A model generated the notes under the pieces. The model ran no database searches. It saw nothing but the letters and a program-made list of their open reading frames with translations, and had not been told where the DNA came from. A stretch of 64,000 bases of DNA from Tribonema minus (Eukaryota > Sar > Xanthophyceae > Tribonematales > Tribonemataceae), in assembly GCA_017506865.1 (NCBI GenBank), contig JAFCMP010000190.1, forward strand, positions 1,083,817 through 1,147,816, given 5' to 3'. The translations under genes and the position numbers were made by a program. This document shows, piece after piece, positions 23,030 to 34,900 of this stretch (positions are counted from its first letter, which is position 1; every line of letters begins with the position of its first letter).

Positions 23030-25567
23030 CGGCGGCGGCAGCACAGTGGCAGCAAGAGCAGCGCAGCGGCAGCAGCATTGGCGGGACCAGCAGCAGCGCA
23101 GCGGCATCAGCAGCAGCGGCAGCGACGCAGTGAAGGCGGCGGCGGCAACGGCAGCAGCGCAATGACGGCGGCGACGACGGCGGCGATGGCAACAGCAGCA
23201 GCAGCGTCGGCGGCGTTCAAACATGACCAGGGAAGGAGGCATGTGCATTTGCGATGCCCATGCCGAGCAGCGGCCCAATGCGACAGTGCTCAGCGCCATG
23301 GCTGCTGCACCTGCCTCTGTGGCATAGCAGTGGCGTGGCGCGCATGCTGTACGTGTTGCACACAGGCCGATGCCGTGACGGCAGCGGTGCTGCGTGCGGC
23401 ACGCGCTTGGCACACGCACGGCGTGCATTCTTCAACCACAGACTTGGCACTGCTGAGTGCGCTGCAGCTGCAGGTGGCGACTGCCGCAGTGCTGCTTCAT
23501 TGGCAGTGCCCGCGGCAGGTCGTCAGGTGGGGGAGATGTCACATTCAGCAGCGCTCAACAGCAAGGACCTTCTGCCCAGTCAGTACACCCGCGCAGCAGG
23601 CAGACGACCATGGTGCGCCGGCAGTGTGTTTGGCAGCGCGGGCAGAACTAGGGGGCCCCCTCGCAAGGATCACGAACACCCAGCATCGAGGCCAGCCTGG
23701 CACACGCTTGGGTGTGCAGCAAGAGCGTTGCGGACTGCCCTGCTTCAAGCAAGTTGGGGCGTGAGCTTCAGATTAGGGGGGGGGGGGGGGGGGGTTCCTG
23801 CTTGTCGCAAGGGACGCTCTCCAGACATTATGCAGGAGTGTCCCGTTGCTGCCCCGCAGCCCTAGGCGTCGGCGCTGCGCGCCGCCGCGGACTGCGCCTG
23901 ACGCAGTCACTTTGGCTCACAGCTGTTTGCAGCGTTTGGCAGCCATGAGGGGCCCTGGGGGAAGCTGCAAGCGCAAACGCGATGGCGCAATGCAAAGGGC
24001 TGTCAGGCAAGCAAGCGCCCGCACGCTCCGTCGTTGCGTTCAGTTACACCAGCACGCGCGCTGTTGCATGCGTGTACTTGGTCGTTGTTTCTGTGTGGTA
24101 ATGCAAAAGTCATTACGTGGCATTGTTCAAGCTCTTGTGTCGCATCTCGTACATGCTGCTCAAAGGTGTGTGTAGAGTGTCTTGTGGCCAGTATGTGGAG
24201 AAGGCAAAGAAGGTGCAAAAATGTGGCCTTGCATGGCAGGTCTGGACGGAGCAGGTGGGTGAACGCGCTACCAAAACTTTTTACTCTTTCACCTACCACT
24301 CCCATACCCGCTTCTGTGTGACGTGATTGGCACATGTGGCCCACGAAGACGCAACGCCAACGATGGCCCCCCAACGGCGATGGCTTGAGCAATTGGCTTT
24401 CGCGTCCTCAACGGGCATGCGCCTCAAGTCTTGCTTCGCTGGCGGCCATTTCATGGCCTTGATGGCCCTGTTGGAGCATACTCTGCCCGCAAGTCTTGCT
24501 TCGCTGGCGGCCATTTCATGGCCTTGATCGCCCTGTTGGAGCATACTCCGCCCGCAACTGAACAGCAGGCCGTGCCATCCTCTGGCCATCAGGTTCCACT
24601 TAGGTTTGACGACTCCAGGAAGTATCAGTAGTAGATGGGGCAGATGAAGTGACGCGCCAGCAGCAATGGACAGATGAAGTGACGCGCCAACAACGGGGCA
24701 CAATGCACAGTCCACTTACAGTGCACAGCAGTAAAGCGCAAGTGGCCATCCGTGCATTGGAAACTAAGTGGAAACTTCGTTGTTGATGAGAAAGCCGCAA
24801 ATATCGTGCTGCAATCCAACAAAAACATGAGCAACCTCATCAAGCGACATCTCAACTGGGAGTATACTTTCACTCGTGTGTTTTTAATGGTGAGTGGAGC
24901 ATGTTCACAGATGACACTGATGCTGCAAACAAAAGCATACATTGCATCTGTTACAGCGAACGCAACACAGAAGGTCGCAGATGATCAATAGATTCACAGG
25001 TGCAACTCTTCTTGTGTGCATGCTGTACATGTGTGTGCACAGAGTGCTGAGGCTAACACTGATGGAGCAACCATGCTGCTGGCACGAGATTCAGCCGTGT
25101 CGGAAGAGTGTCTCAGACCATGGTGGGACTAAAATAACTACAGAATGCCGTCATTACAACACTGACTGCACACGGACCAGGCACCGCATCAGCGTACATC
25201 TATGCATGACACTGAACAAGCCCCATGTATGAAGTAGCTACTGCCGTGGCAGCATACCAAGGACTGTACAGTGTTGCACAGGGTAGAGCAGGTACCTAAA
25301 TGCACGTACTTGCGTCGACAACGCCTGGGCGCACGGCGCGAGCCTGCGCGTACGCAGGCGCCACCGCATTGACCAACACGCTCAGAGTCGTGCATTCGGA
25401 TGTTGTCGATGCACAGAGCTGCACTGCTCACAGTGTCATGGTACAGGCACCGAGATGCGCGTCACCGCATGGACACCAGCGTCGCGCAGGAAAATGCCGT
25501 GGACGCGACAACATTGACGATGCCTCAACGCGCACAAAATCAGTGCGCGTGATGCCGCCGGCGTTGC
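23030..25567. other. Intergenic region between convergent genes
   Basis: The 3' ends of the NHL/EGF gene (plus) and the IQ gene (minus) face each other. The region holds (GCA)n/(GCG)n repeats at 23030-23215, a G run at about 23778-23794, and a less GC-rich block at about 24600-25240. That block has an open frame at 24752-24991 (79 codons) without recognisable domain or splice support. Confidence 0.6.
24426..24555. repeat. 65-base direct tandem repeat
   Basis: AAGTCTTGCTTCGCTGGCGG through GGAGCATACTC starts at 24426 and again at 24491, almost identical (one G/C and one T/C change seen). A shorter pair, CAGATGAAGTGACGCGCCA, follows at about 24641 and 24670. Confidence 0.9.
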
Positions 25568-28500
25568 TCACGGCCGCGGCGCCATGAGACCGCGCACGTC
25601 GTACGCGGCGCTGTCCTCCTCGCGCAGTATCGCCAGCGGGTCATCGTTCACGCCGGAGGGGTAGGTATACCGGGGCGCGTGTGCACTCAGCAGCGCGCGC
25701 ACGGCCGCCCTCCTCCGCGCCACCAGCACGTCCTTCTTGCTGCCGCCGCCGCCGCTGCCGCCGCCGCAATCTGGTGGTGGAGGCATGCAAAATCCACCGT
25801 CAACGTCGCCTGCGCCTCCGCCATTGCGCAGCATCTTCGTGCACGCGTTGCCCTCTGCCTGTCGCCGCTGCACGTGGGGCAGCGTGCGCAGCGCTGCCGC
25901 CGGCCGCGACGTGGGCGATGCGCCGCCGCCTCCGCCGCCGCCGCCGCCGCTGCTGCCGCCGCCGCGACCGTCGCCGCCGCCGCCGCCGCCGCTGCCGCCG
26001 TCAACGCCGCCAACTTGACCTTTGCTGCTGCGGCGGCCGCTCCTGCTGCCGCTGCGGCTGCCGCCGCCACCGCCGCTGCCGCCGCCGTGCACCAGCGCGC
26101 AAGGCGGTTGCGGCAGCGGCGCCCGCCGCGGCGCGCCGCGCAGCCGCGGCAGCGCGAATGCGCGTGTCATCTCTGCGGCGGCGGCGTCGCGGAGGTACGC
26201 GCGCAGGACGGCGGCGCGCGCGGCGGCGGCGGCGCGTGCGGCGGCGCTGCGGCGCACGTTGGCGGCGTGGCGTGCGCGCAGCGCGGCGGCGCGCAGCTCC
26301 GCGGTTCGCTGCGTCGCGGCCTTCCTGCCCGCCCACCTGACGATGATAAGAGCGCGCGAGTAGTGGAAGGGGGGACTTGAGGGTAGCGGGCGCGTGCAAG
26401 TTTAAAAGTGTTTGCAGCGCGTGTGTGTGCTTGGCGGTATGACGAGTGCTGCTCTCATCGTGCTGCTGCTCCACAGGCTTGCCCCATCTCCGCCCCTCGC
26501 ATGCGGTGTGTGCGAGTAGAAGTGTGGACATGAGGGCAGCAGTCGGGGGCTGCAGGACAGTTATTTACGGTGCATGTGCGCGAGCCCGGTCGAGACAGAT
26601 GTGAGTGGGGAAGAGAGACGCGTCGCCGGTACCATCTGCGTTGTGTACCGCGTAGCCTGTAGGTCACGACCACGAGACTGGCAAAAGGTGGCTGTTTGCA
26701 CGTAATGTATGAAGTACTTGAGCGAAGCACTAAACAAACAACAACAAATACACTACTCAGACCTACTCGGAATATCTGTCTCATTTGGATTTGGGAAAAA
26801 AAAGGCACACTCACCCCCTGACCACTCGGAATATCTCTCTCATTTGGATTTGTAAAAAAAGACGCGCACTCACCCCCTGCACGTGCGCTGGATGCGGAAG
26901 ACCACGGCGTTGCGTTACTTCGAAGTACCAGTAAAAAGACAACAAAAGCACCACTCAGACCTACTCGGAATATCTCTCTCATTTGCATTTGGGAAAAAGA
27001 AGTCGCACTCACCCCCTGTACGTGCGCTGGATGCGGAAGACGACGGCGTTGCGCAGCTCGCGCAGCCGCCGCCGCTCGCGCAGGTACACAGCCATGCGCA
27101 GCCGCGCCGCGACGCCGCGCCACCGCCGCTGCACGCGTGTGGCGAGCGCTGACACGCGCTCGAGCGCGCGCGCCGCCAGCTCCGCGATGTTCGCCTGCAG
27201 CGGCGTGGGGGCGGAGTCGGCGCTGGCGTCAGCCACAAGGCTCGGCGTCGGTGTGTTGTACGCAAGTGGTGTGTTGCGTACATATATGCACACTGCTGCC
27301 AAGTGTCATGTGTGTATGCATAGGACGAGCCCCGGCGCTCGCGGCACGGCGCCCCTTGCAAAGGTGCAGCGCTGAAGACGAGGGGATACATGCGGCCCCC
27401 TACCCACCCCAACAGTATCACCGTATACCTACCCGAAAACCTGCGCCCATACCTACCCACAGTAGCACCCATGACCTGCTCAACAACCTATGCTCGTATA
27501 CCTACCCAAAGTAACACCGTATCGTATACCTACCCCAACACCCTACCTACCTACCCCACCTTGAACGGCGTGCGTGCATACCTACCCATGGTATCTCATA
27601 CACACATACATGCCCATCTACCTACCTGTATGACCTCAAGACAAGCGACTTAACGAGCTTGAGTCTCATAGTGTATTCATAATGTATATATATGTATGCA
27701 CTTACGTGCCTTGCATCACGCGAGCACACTCACCTCAACAAGTCCGCGCGGCGGCCTGAAGCCCGTGCGCTCCACCAGCGCCACGTAGTCGGCAAACAGC
27801 AGGTCCTGTTCCGCCTTGATGTGGTACCTGCACAGAACGCGCACACATCACACCGTCCAGGGGGGTTAGGGTTAGGGCTACATGGAGCTGCAGAGGGGTG
27901 ATGCCAGTGCCACTGCCACAAAGCTCCAGAATTAGGGCTAGGGCTAGGGTTGGGGGCCTGCACGGTCTGCGGTCTGTGAGGCCATACTGACGGCCCACGC
28001 AGGACAGAGAGAAGCGAGAGACACTCGAATAAGCGGCAGGGCTGGACACTCAGTGTGCTTCCTGATGATGCAACGTAGAGGACCGTTGCTCGCTAGCCAG
28101 TTTTGTGTGCACCGCCAGAGGTGGATGTCAAGGCGACCAACGCACCGTAGGCGACCAACACCAGTCGCGTGCTGCTGGAAGCGAATGCGTTGTCGGTCTG
28201 TACGCCGGCGACTGTAACTGCTGTAACCGCCAAGCGCGCAAACAAATGATCTCTGATGCAATACTCGTACAGCATGAGCGTTATTAACTCCTTTCGTCGC
28301 ATCTGTAGAGCATGTGCATATGACTGCCATGCACGCCAACACGTACCAGAACAGGCGGCGCCGCAGTGCTCAGCAGAGTCCACATGCGCAAGCGACGCAC
28401 TGCAGTCTGACGCGAGCGAACGCAAGCGTCACGATACCTGCACAGTACCGCCATCCCCTTACACTGCCATGTGTGCCAACACTTACCAGAACAGGCGGCG

Positions 28501-31290
28501 CCGCTCCGGGCACCCGTGCAGCGCCCAGTGCAGCCCTATGCATAACTACCCATGTACGCCTACTTCAAGTCCTCGCACGCATGTCCTCGGCACCCTACAC
28601 GAGCACCAGGGTGTCGACCTGCCTAGGGTCAGACTAGGGCCAGCGGCAGGGATAGACATCAGCGCGCCTACCACAACAGGCGGCGCAACATAGGCGACTG
28701 ACGCCAGTCGTGCGCTGCTGGGAGCCAACGCAACGCATCGTAGGTCCGTCCGCAAGCGAGTGTAACTGCCGTAACCGCCAAGCGCGCAAGTTGCATTGAG
28801 CGTGTAACTGTCGTAACCGCCATGCGCTCACCAGAACAGGCGGCGCCGCTCCGGGCACCCATGCAGCGCCCAGTGCAGCACGGCGGGGTGGCAGCCGGCC
28901 AGCACGCGCAGGTGGCGCTGCGTGCGCGCGACGCGCCTGCCGAGGCGCCCCCGCATCACCGCCTGTGGCAGCGCGCAGCAGCAGCAGCACGGTGAGAATG
29001 ACTCATGACCCATGACTCACAATTTATCGCTAGACATCGGCCATCGCTGCGCAGCGCGCAGCAGCGGCACGCTGAGTGATGACTCACGACTCACAACTCA
29101 TGATTAATGACATGTCGCGCAACGGTGAGGAGCGACTCATGACTCATGATTTGTCGCTTGGCGCCGGCCGTGACTGAGCGGCGGTGAACATTCGCTGGCT
29201 CAAACGAAACGCGCGCCTTGTACTATGCGCCTGCAGATCTGATTGTCAACACTAAATGTTGCTTGCGCCGTGTGAGTGCTCCTCAGGCTGCTGCTGTTGC
29301 GCAGGGCTCCAACTGCGGGCACGCAGTCGCCTACAGCGGGCAGTAGTGACACAGCAGCAGTGCCCAGTAGGATGAGCGCGCAGTCAACGCTCCAAGCCGC
29401 CGTCTTCAGCACTCATCCGAGCAGCGCTGTATCATCCGCTGCGACAGCAGCGCTCAGGAGGAGTGGCACGCACGCAGCTCTTAGGGTTAGGGTTAGACTG
29501 ACTACCGCAGACTGCACGCGCCGCGCAAGCATTGCTCCGCCACTGCTGCGCAGGGCGTCACAGCCCAGGCAGCAGCGAGCAGCACTAGCGCTGATGGCAC
29601 CAACTTTCAGTGGAACCTCGCCAGCGCTCTGCACCGCGATCGCAGTCCGGCGCAGCGGCGACAGGGTCGTTGCGCGGGGCGTGCGGCCTGCAGCAGTGCT
29701 CCACAGCGAGTGCATCGTCAGCCAAAGTTGTAGCCTCTATGATCTTGTCCCGCATCGGATGACAGCATCAGATAACTCCAAGTAGCGCTGGGCCTCACCT
29801 GCACGGCGCGCGCGCAGCGGTACTCCAGCAGGTGCTTGGTCAGCAGCCGCACGCGCAGTGCGCGGTCGCGTCGCACCGCCAGGTAGCTCCTGTACGCCCG
29901 CTGCGGCGCGTCACACGTGAAGAGAAAGGGGCGCACATGAAGGGGTTGAAGTGTCAGGACGGCGGCGCCCCGCGTAGGACGCCGCGGCTCGTGGCTCACA
30001 TGCGCAATGCATGATGATGCAGCCATTGTACCACTTTGATGTCATGTGACGGTCGGCGTGCGCGGCCGGACTGTCGGAGGCATGCACGCGTCGCACTGAT
30101 GGGTAGGTATCGCCAGGTAGGTCCTGTACGCGCGCTGCGGCGCGTCACGCGTGAAGCGACGGCGCACAGGGGGAGAGGCGCAAGGGCGGCGGCATGAGCG
30201 GTCCCCGCTGCACACAGTAACTTCTGGCTTGCATGTGCTATGCTCGAAGATGCGAGCACCGCTGCGCTGTGTCGCAGTGTTGAGAACGCACGCGCTTCGC
30301 ATCACCTGTCGGCCAGCGCCATCTCACAAACTGGCACAACGCCTCTCCCAGCAGCAAAGAAGTCTCACACGCACAGGAACAGCTGCGGCCATTCGCAGGG
30401 ACGGCATGATATACCTACCCATACCCCCCCCGCACTCTCTCGAGAGTCACCTGCACGACCGCCGCCGCGCCGCGCCGCCGCGCCGCGCGCTGCGCCGGGT
30501 CCACGTGCCCCTGAGCGATGTCGTGCGTGAAGTATATGCGAGTGAAGAATATACCTACCCTTACCCCCCCCGCACTCCCTCAAGGTCACCTGCACGACCG
30601 CCGCAGCGCCGCGCCGCCGCGCCGCGCGCTGCGCCAGGTCCACGTGCCCCTGAGCGATGTCATGCGTGAAGTCGCGCACGCCCACGCGCAGCGTCGCCGT
30701 CAGCCCGCAGCCGCTGCACACCGGCAGCGCCTCCGCCGGCGCCGCGCCCAGCGCCGCCGCCGCCGCCGCTGCTGCCGCCGCCGCCCGCGCGTCGCCCGCT
30801 GGCGCCGCCGCAGATGCTGCGGCGGCAGGATGGCTGTGGGCTGCCGCTGGTGCTGCGTTAAGTGCTGGTTGTTGACGTGAATGTCGGGGCGACTGCGGTC
30901 GTCCTGCTGTAGCACTACCACCTACGGCGGCGACGGCACCGGCATCTGAGGATGCAGGAATGGCAGCCGCGACGGCAGCGGCAGCAGCTGCGGCACCGGC
31001 AGCACCGCCGTTGCCAGCGCCGCCGCTCGGCGCAGCAGCGCCAGTGTCATCCGAGGCGGTGCCGCCAACAGCAGCGGCGGCGCCGCGCAAGTGCATGGCG
31101 GTGCGCAGCGCCGCGGCGTCGACGAACGTGACGGCGTTGCATGCGGCGCACGTGACAAAGCCGCTGACGTAGAAGAGCGAGCGGCGCAGGCCGCGGCGCT
31201 CCGCGAAGCCGCACGCGTCGAAGGCACCCTCCGCGCGCCGTGGCAGCGACTGGCACGCGTCGCAGGCAGCGATGAAACGTTCGGCAGCTT
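25568..31290 (-). CDS. IQ-motif protein with Cys-rich N-terminal segment (5' end unresolved)
   Basis: Minus-strand exons in transcript order: about 31290-30590, 29900-29799, 28962-28832, 27827-27734, 27194-27013, 26336-25568 (stop at 25568-25570). Phases close at each join. IQ motifs (calmodulin or myosin light-chain binding) appear as AAVVQRAYRSYLAVRR, AVMRGRLGRRVART, ATRVQRRWRGVAARLR and VVFRIQRTYRGWAGRK; two or three span exon junctions. The first exon has paired cysteines (CDAC ... DACGF ... CAAC) suggestive of a small zinc-binding fold, then a long Ala/Gly-rich linker. The last exon is Ala/Gly/Ser low complexity ending in a short acidic tail. Length is about 660 residues. The initiating ATG was not found: the open frame runs into a stop near 31320, so an upstream exon is expected. 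Its role, probably cytoskeletal or ciliary calmodulin binding, is inference. Confidence 0.75.
26756..27053 (-). repeat. Three copies of the 27194-27013 exon donor end
   Basis: CTCGGAATATCTCTCTCATTTG through TCACCCCCTG (donor, plus-strand view) occurs at 26756-26820, 26821-26913 and 26952-27053. The middle copy also repeats 38 or so bases of exon (GTGCGCTGGATGCGGAAGAC). All keep the GGTGAGT donor on the minus strand. Confidence 0.9.
27858..27955. repeat. Interstitial telomere-like repeats
   Basis: GGGGTTAGGGTTAGGGCTA at about 27860-27878 and TTAGGGCTAGGGCTAGGGTTGGGGG at about 27932-27956, within an intron of the IQ gene. Confidence 0.75.
28145..28884 (-). repeat. Echoes of the 28962-28832 exon donor and of an intron block
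   Basis: CCAGAACAGGCGGCGCCGC(T) is repeated at about 28345, 28488 and 28831 (real exon end), with a weak copy near 28672. The copy at 28488-28535 extends about 45 bases into exon sequence. A separate pair, GCGACCAACACCAGTCGCG.../GCGACTGACGCCAGTCGTG..., lies at 28152-28242 and 28692-28790. Confidence 0.85.
29482..29497. repeat. Short interstitial telomere repeat
   Basis: TTAGGGTTAGGGTTAGA in an intron of the IQ gene. Confidence 0.75.
29874..30155 (-). repeat. Acceptor-side echo of exon 29900-29799
   Basis: CCAGGTAG(C/G)TCCTGTACGC(C/G)CGCTGCGGCGCGTCAC(A/G)CGTGAAG occurs at 29879-29926 and again at 30114-30160. The distal copy carries the same CCGCAG-type acceptor on the minus strand. Confidence 0.85.
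30405..30680 (-). repeat. Donor-side echo of the IQ gene's first recognised exon, about 140-base unit
   Basis: ATATACCTACCC through GAGCGATGTC(G/A)TGCGTGAAGT appears at 30409-30533 and 30549-30672. Both include the minus-strand donor CAG|GTGAC. About 90 bases of exon are duplicated. Confidence 0.9.
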
Positions 31291-31993
31291 GAGAGAGGGT
31301 GTGTGCAGCTTGATGCAGTGATTACTGTTGCCCTGAATTCAAGGCATTGATGTTCTTGTGTTCTGTCACAGGTACGTTGACGAGCTGCGCTATCCGACAT
31401 GTCAGACTATGGTGTGTGCGAGGCATCTGCGCATGACAGGCAGCAGTCCATCTTGCGGTGGTATGGACGGAGGTCATTCTTGACGCGTATACTCAGATAT
31501 TGCTCAGCACGCTCCTCGTGCAACGAGAACTTCAAAAAAGGCAAGAAGCTCATGTTCATGCGAAAGTGTCTTTCTCACTCTAGTAACAGGAGTAATGAGT
31601 GAGAGGGCCAGACTGACTGAAAACAGTAAGAGTGACCATAGCATGGAACAGCCTTACCTGATCTGTGCAGTCATTTTGCTGTGGCGGCACCAGCTGCACT
31701 GCATCCGCTCCTAGAGCTGCCGCTCTCGCTGCTGCCGACACCATTGTGGACTATGCTTCACGAATACATCCAGGCTTCAGGTTTCTCGATGTGCTGCAAA
31801 GCTCGCAGCAGGCAGATGCGTGCGGCCATGCATCAGGTGAGCAAGCGGCATGTCACCTCGCACGAAAAAGTGGCAGTTATTTCCGTTGTCAGATTTCAAT
31901 CTTGCTTGCTTGGTTCGGCATACACAAGCAGCCCACCGGGAAAGTGGGGGGCGTGAAGAGTGGGAGCTAGCGGACAAGTACGCCGACTCCTGT
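31291..31993. promoter_or_regulatory. Divergent intergenic region between the IQ gene and the next plus-strand gene
   Basis: The two genes are head to head, so their promoters should lie here. I see no unambiguous TATA or initiator element. A possible upstream exon of the plus gene (open frame 31681-31956 with a CATCAG|GTGAGC donor near 31837) lies in this stretch, but its phase does not join well to the next exon. Confidence 0.35.
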
Positions 31994-34900
31994 ATGGCTC
32001 TGCTGGCACTGGACAGCATGCAGCCACGCAGACGCACCAACGAGTATAGCAATGGCCAACGAGGCCTTCGGGACGTAGCTGATGGTGAGGACTACGATAG
32101 CAGGCAGCGGCCGCAGAAGCACCAGAATTATCAAGTTGATTCCTACAGGGGCTATCAGGGGAGTCAGTCTCCCGACAGGAGCGGCTACCAGCGAGACAGG
32201 TCCCACCCCCAGGGCAGATCTCCCGAGGAGGACAGTCGCTGGCACCATCAGCAGCAGCAGCACCGCAGCCCCCCCAGCCATCGCCGTGCCCCCGCATACA
32301 GCGATGACGGCGCTGACGACTACCCGGAGCAGCACATTCCGGGGCTGCCTCTGAGGCAGTCTCCGCCGTCAGGGGCTGCAACCCACAGGGCCAGGGAGAG
32401 CGTGAGGACACCGGCCTCGGTGGCACCATCCTCGATAGGAGGGGGCAGCGGCGGGTTCACTGCGAGGGCGTCGCCGTTCATGGGCGCGCTGCAGGAGATG
32501 ACGGGGCCGCCGCCGGACGTGCGGCGCGCGCAGGCGGCGAAGAACGCGCAGTACAGAGCCCTGCTGCAGGTGAGGTTCTGATGAATATTTGTGCGCACAG
32601 CTTCAGACATGTGGCACTGACCACTCCCACATGATGTCAATCACTTCATGAAAAGTATAAGACCATTAAGGGACCCTTAGCGAGTGCAGGCGGCTGCCAA
32701 TGCGTAGCACAGAGCACTTCCGCGGGTAACGGCAGTTGCTCACAAACGCGGAAGCGTCCCGGCAACTGCCAAGTGCTTTTAAGCCAACACCACGATGAGC
32801 AGCTATGTACTGACACGCTGCGAATGGACAGTCTGATGACGTTGCAGGACATGCGCCACGCTCAGGCGGCGACGTGCACTCAGTGCAGCAGACGCCTATG
32901 CGCTGAAACTGATCGGTGATGAGCGCACTGCTGTTCCAGGGGCAGCACTGACATCCCCTGTACATGGCGAAGAAGTCGGGCCAGGGAGATTGGATCACAT
33001 CGCACTGCCGTGGGAATGGACCGCTTAACGAGCTCAACCAGAGAGTCGTCACAACTCACCTCGAAAATCTGGGGGCTGAAACCTGCAACTGACACACTAC
33101 CTGAGCATGCTGCTGCGCACCCACGCCGTCGATGCTGTGCTGCGCTGTGACTTCGATGGACGTAGATGCTCAAAATTACAGCGCTGTGAAAATGGACCGC
33201 TCACCGAGCTCAATCAGAGAGACCTTGCAAAGCACTTCGAAAGCGCGTTGAAGTCCCTCCATCAAATTATCACCAACTGTACACAACGCTCTGCACTCAT
33301 GTCGTCTACATCATACGCTGCGCTGCGGCGCCAGGCGGACATCGATGCTCAAGTTACAGTGCTATGGAAATAAACAACTTACCGAGCTCAGTGAAAGAGT
33401 TGTCGCAAAACACTTCGACAGCGCGTCGAAATCCCTCCATCGAAAAACCACCAGCTGTACGCAACGCTCCGCACTCATGTCGTCTACACTATGCTTTGCT
33501 GCGGCGCCAGGCGGACATCGACGCGCGCGCGAGGGAGCGCGACGCGACGCAGCGCGACCGCGACCGCGAGAAGGCGCGGGAGCTCGAGGAGGTGCAGGCG
33601 GCGGAGCGGGCGCGGCGCGGCAGCGGCGGCGGCGGCGGTTACAATAAAACGGTGCGTAGTGCGCGCTCATGGAGGCGCGACCGTTGATACGGCAGTACTG
33701 TGCGGTACCATGGGCCCCCACCATGTCAGTCTCAGCGGCTTAGAGTATGGCATGCAGGCGGCGGAGAGGGCGCGGCGCACCAGCGGCGGCGGCGGCGGTT
33801 ACAATAAAACGGTACGTCGCGTGTGGCGAGCTCTGTTGCGCAGTGAGGCACTGCGTCAGCCGCAGTGGCTTTAGGTACGGCATGCAGGCGGGGAGGGCGC
33901 GGTGCCCCAGCAGCGGACGCGGCGGCGGTTACAATAAAACGGTGCGTTGCGAGTGCTGTGCTGGTTGAGGCGCGAGCTTCGCGCGGCGGCAGCGAGGTAC
34001 AAAGCGCACCAGTGCAGTCGTGGCAGCTTTGGGTACGGTATGCAGGCGACAGAGAGGGTGCAGCGCGGCGGCGGCGGCGGCGGTGACAGTAAAACGGTGC
34101 GTCTTGCGGGCTCGTGAAGGCGCGTGCTTGCCAAGGCGGCACTGCGCAGCAGAGAAAGGGCGCCATGCGAGTCGCAGCGGCTTTGGGTACGGCATGCAGG
34201 CGGCGGAGAGGGCGCGGCGCGCCGGCGGCAGCGGCGGCGGCGGCGGCGGCGGTCATAAGAAAACGGTGCGCGTAAGTGTGTTTGTGGAGGCACGCTTAAC
34301 GCTTGACGGGGCGTCAGGGCTTGGTGACTGTGTCACCGAGCCAGTCGTGGCGGCCTGAACACAGCATGGACATGTATTTGAAACGGCACCCTCGGGGTTA
34401 AAAGAACCGGACGTCTGCAGTATGAGGCTGCGTCACCGGACGCATCGCGGGGAGGTGACGGCGCTTAGCGACGGTGCTGGCTGTTGCAGTGAAACGGCGC
34501 GCGCGCGCTCCTTCTCATGAAACGTGCGTCATCAAACTGCCCACGTTGCTGCCGGCGCGTCAGTTGATGACGAGGAACGCTGACGTCGTAGCAGCAGTAC
34601 AACTCAGCGCTGCCGCTGCACAGCCTTGCGCTGCTGCAGCACCATTTTACAGCCGTTCACAACGGCGCCGATGTTGCTCTTGTGTTTTGTTACACAGGGG
34701 CCTTGCGGGGTCATTCAATTCAACATCTGAGTCGCAGCGACAACGGCGCACAGCACTGCCGCTGCAGCAACACTGTTTTAAAGTGCTGCCCATGCTGCAC
34801 CGCACCGCTCTACCTTTACTCACCCCACCAACCACGTACATACCGTATACATTCACTCAAGGGCCCCGTGAGCTCGAACGCGCCTGCAGCCGCGCCACGC

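Noticed and set aside
25679..26380. Plus-strand Ala/Arg-rich open frames over the last IQ exon
   Set aside because: Antisense shadows of GCC/GGC triplet runs; the minus-strand frame joins in phase to IQ-bearing exons.
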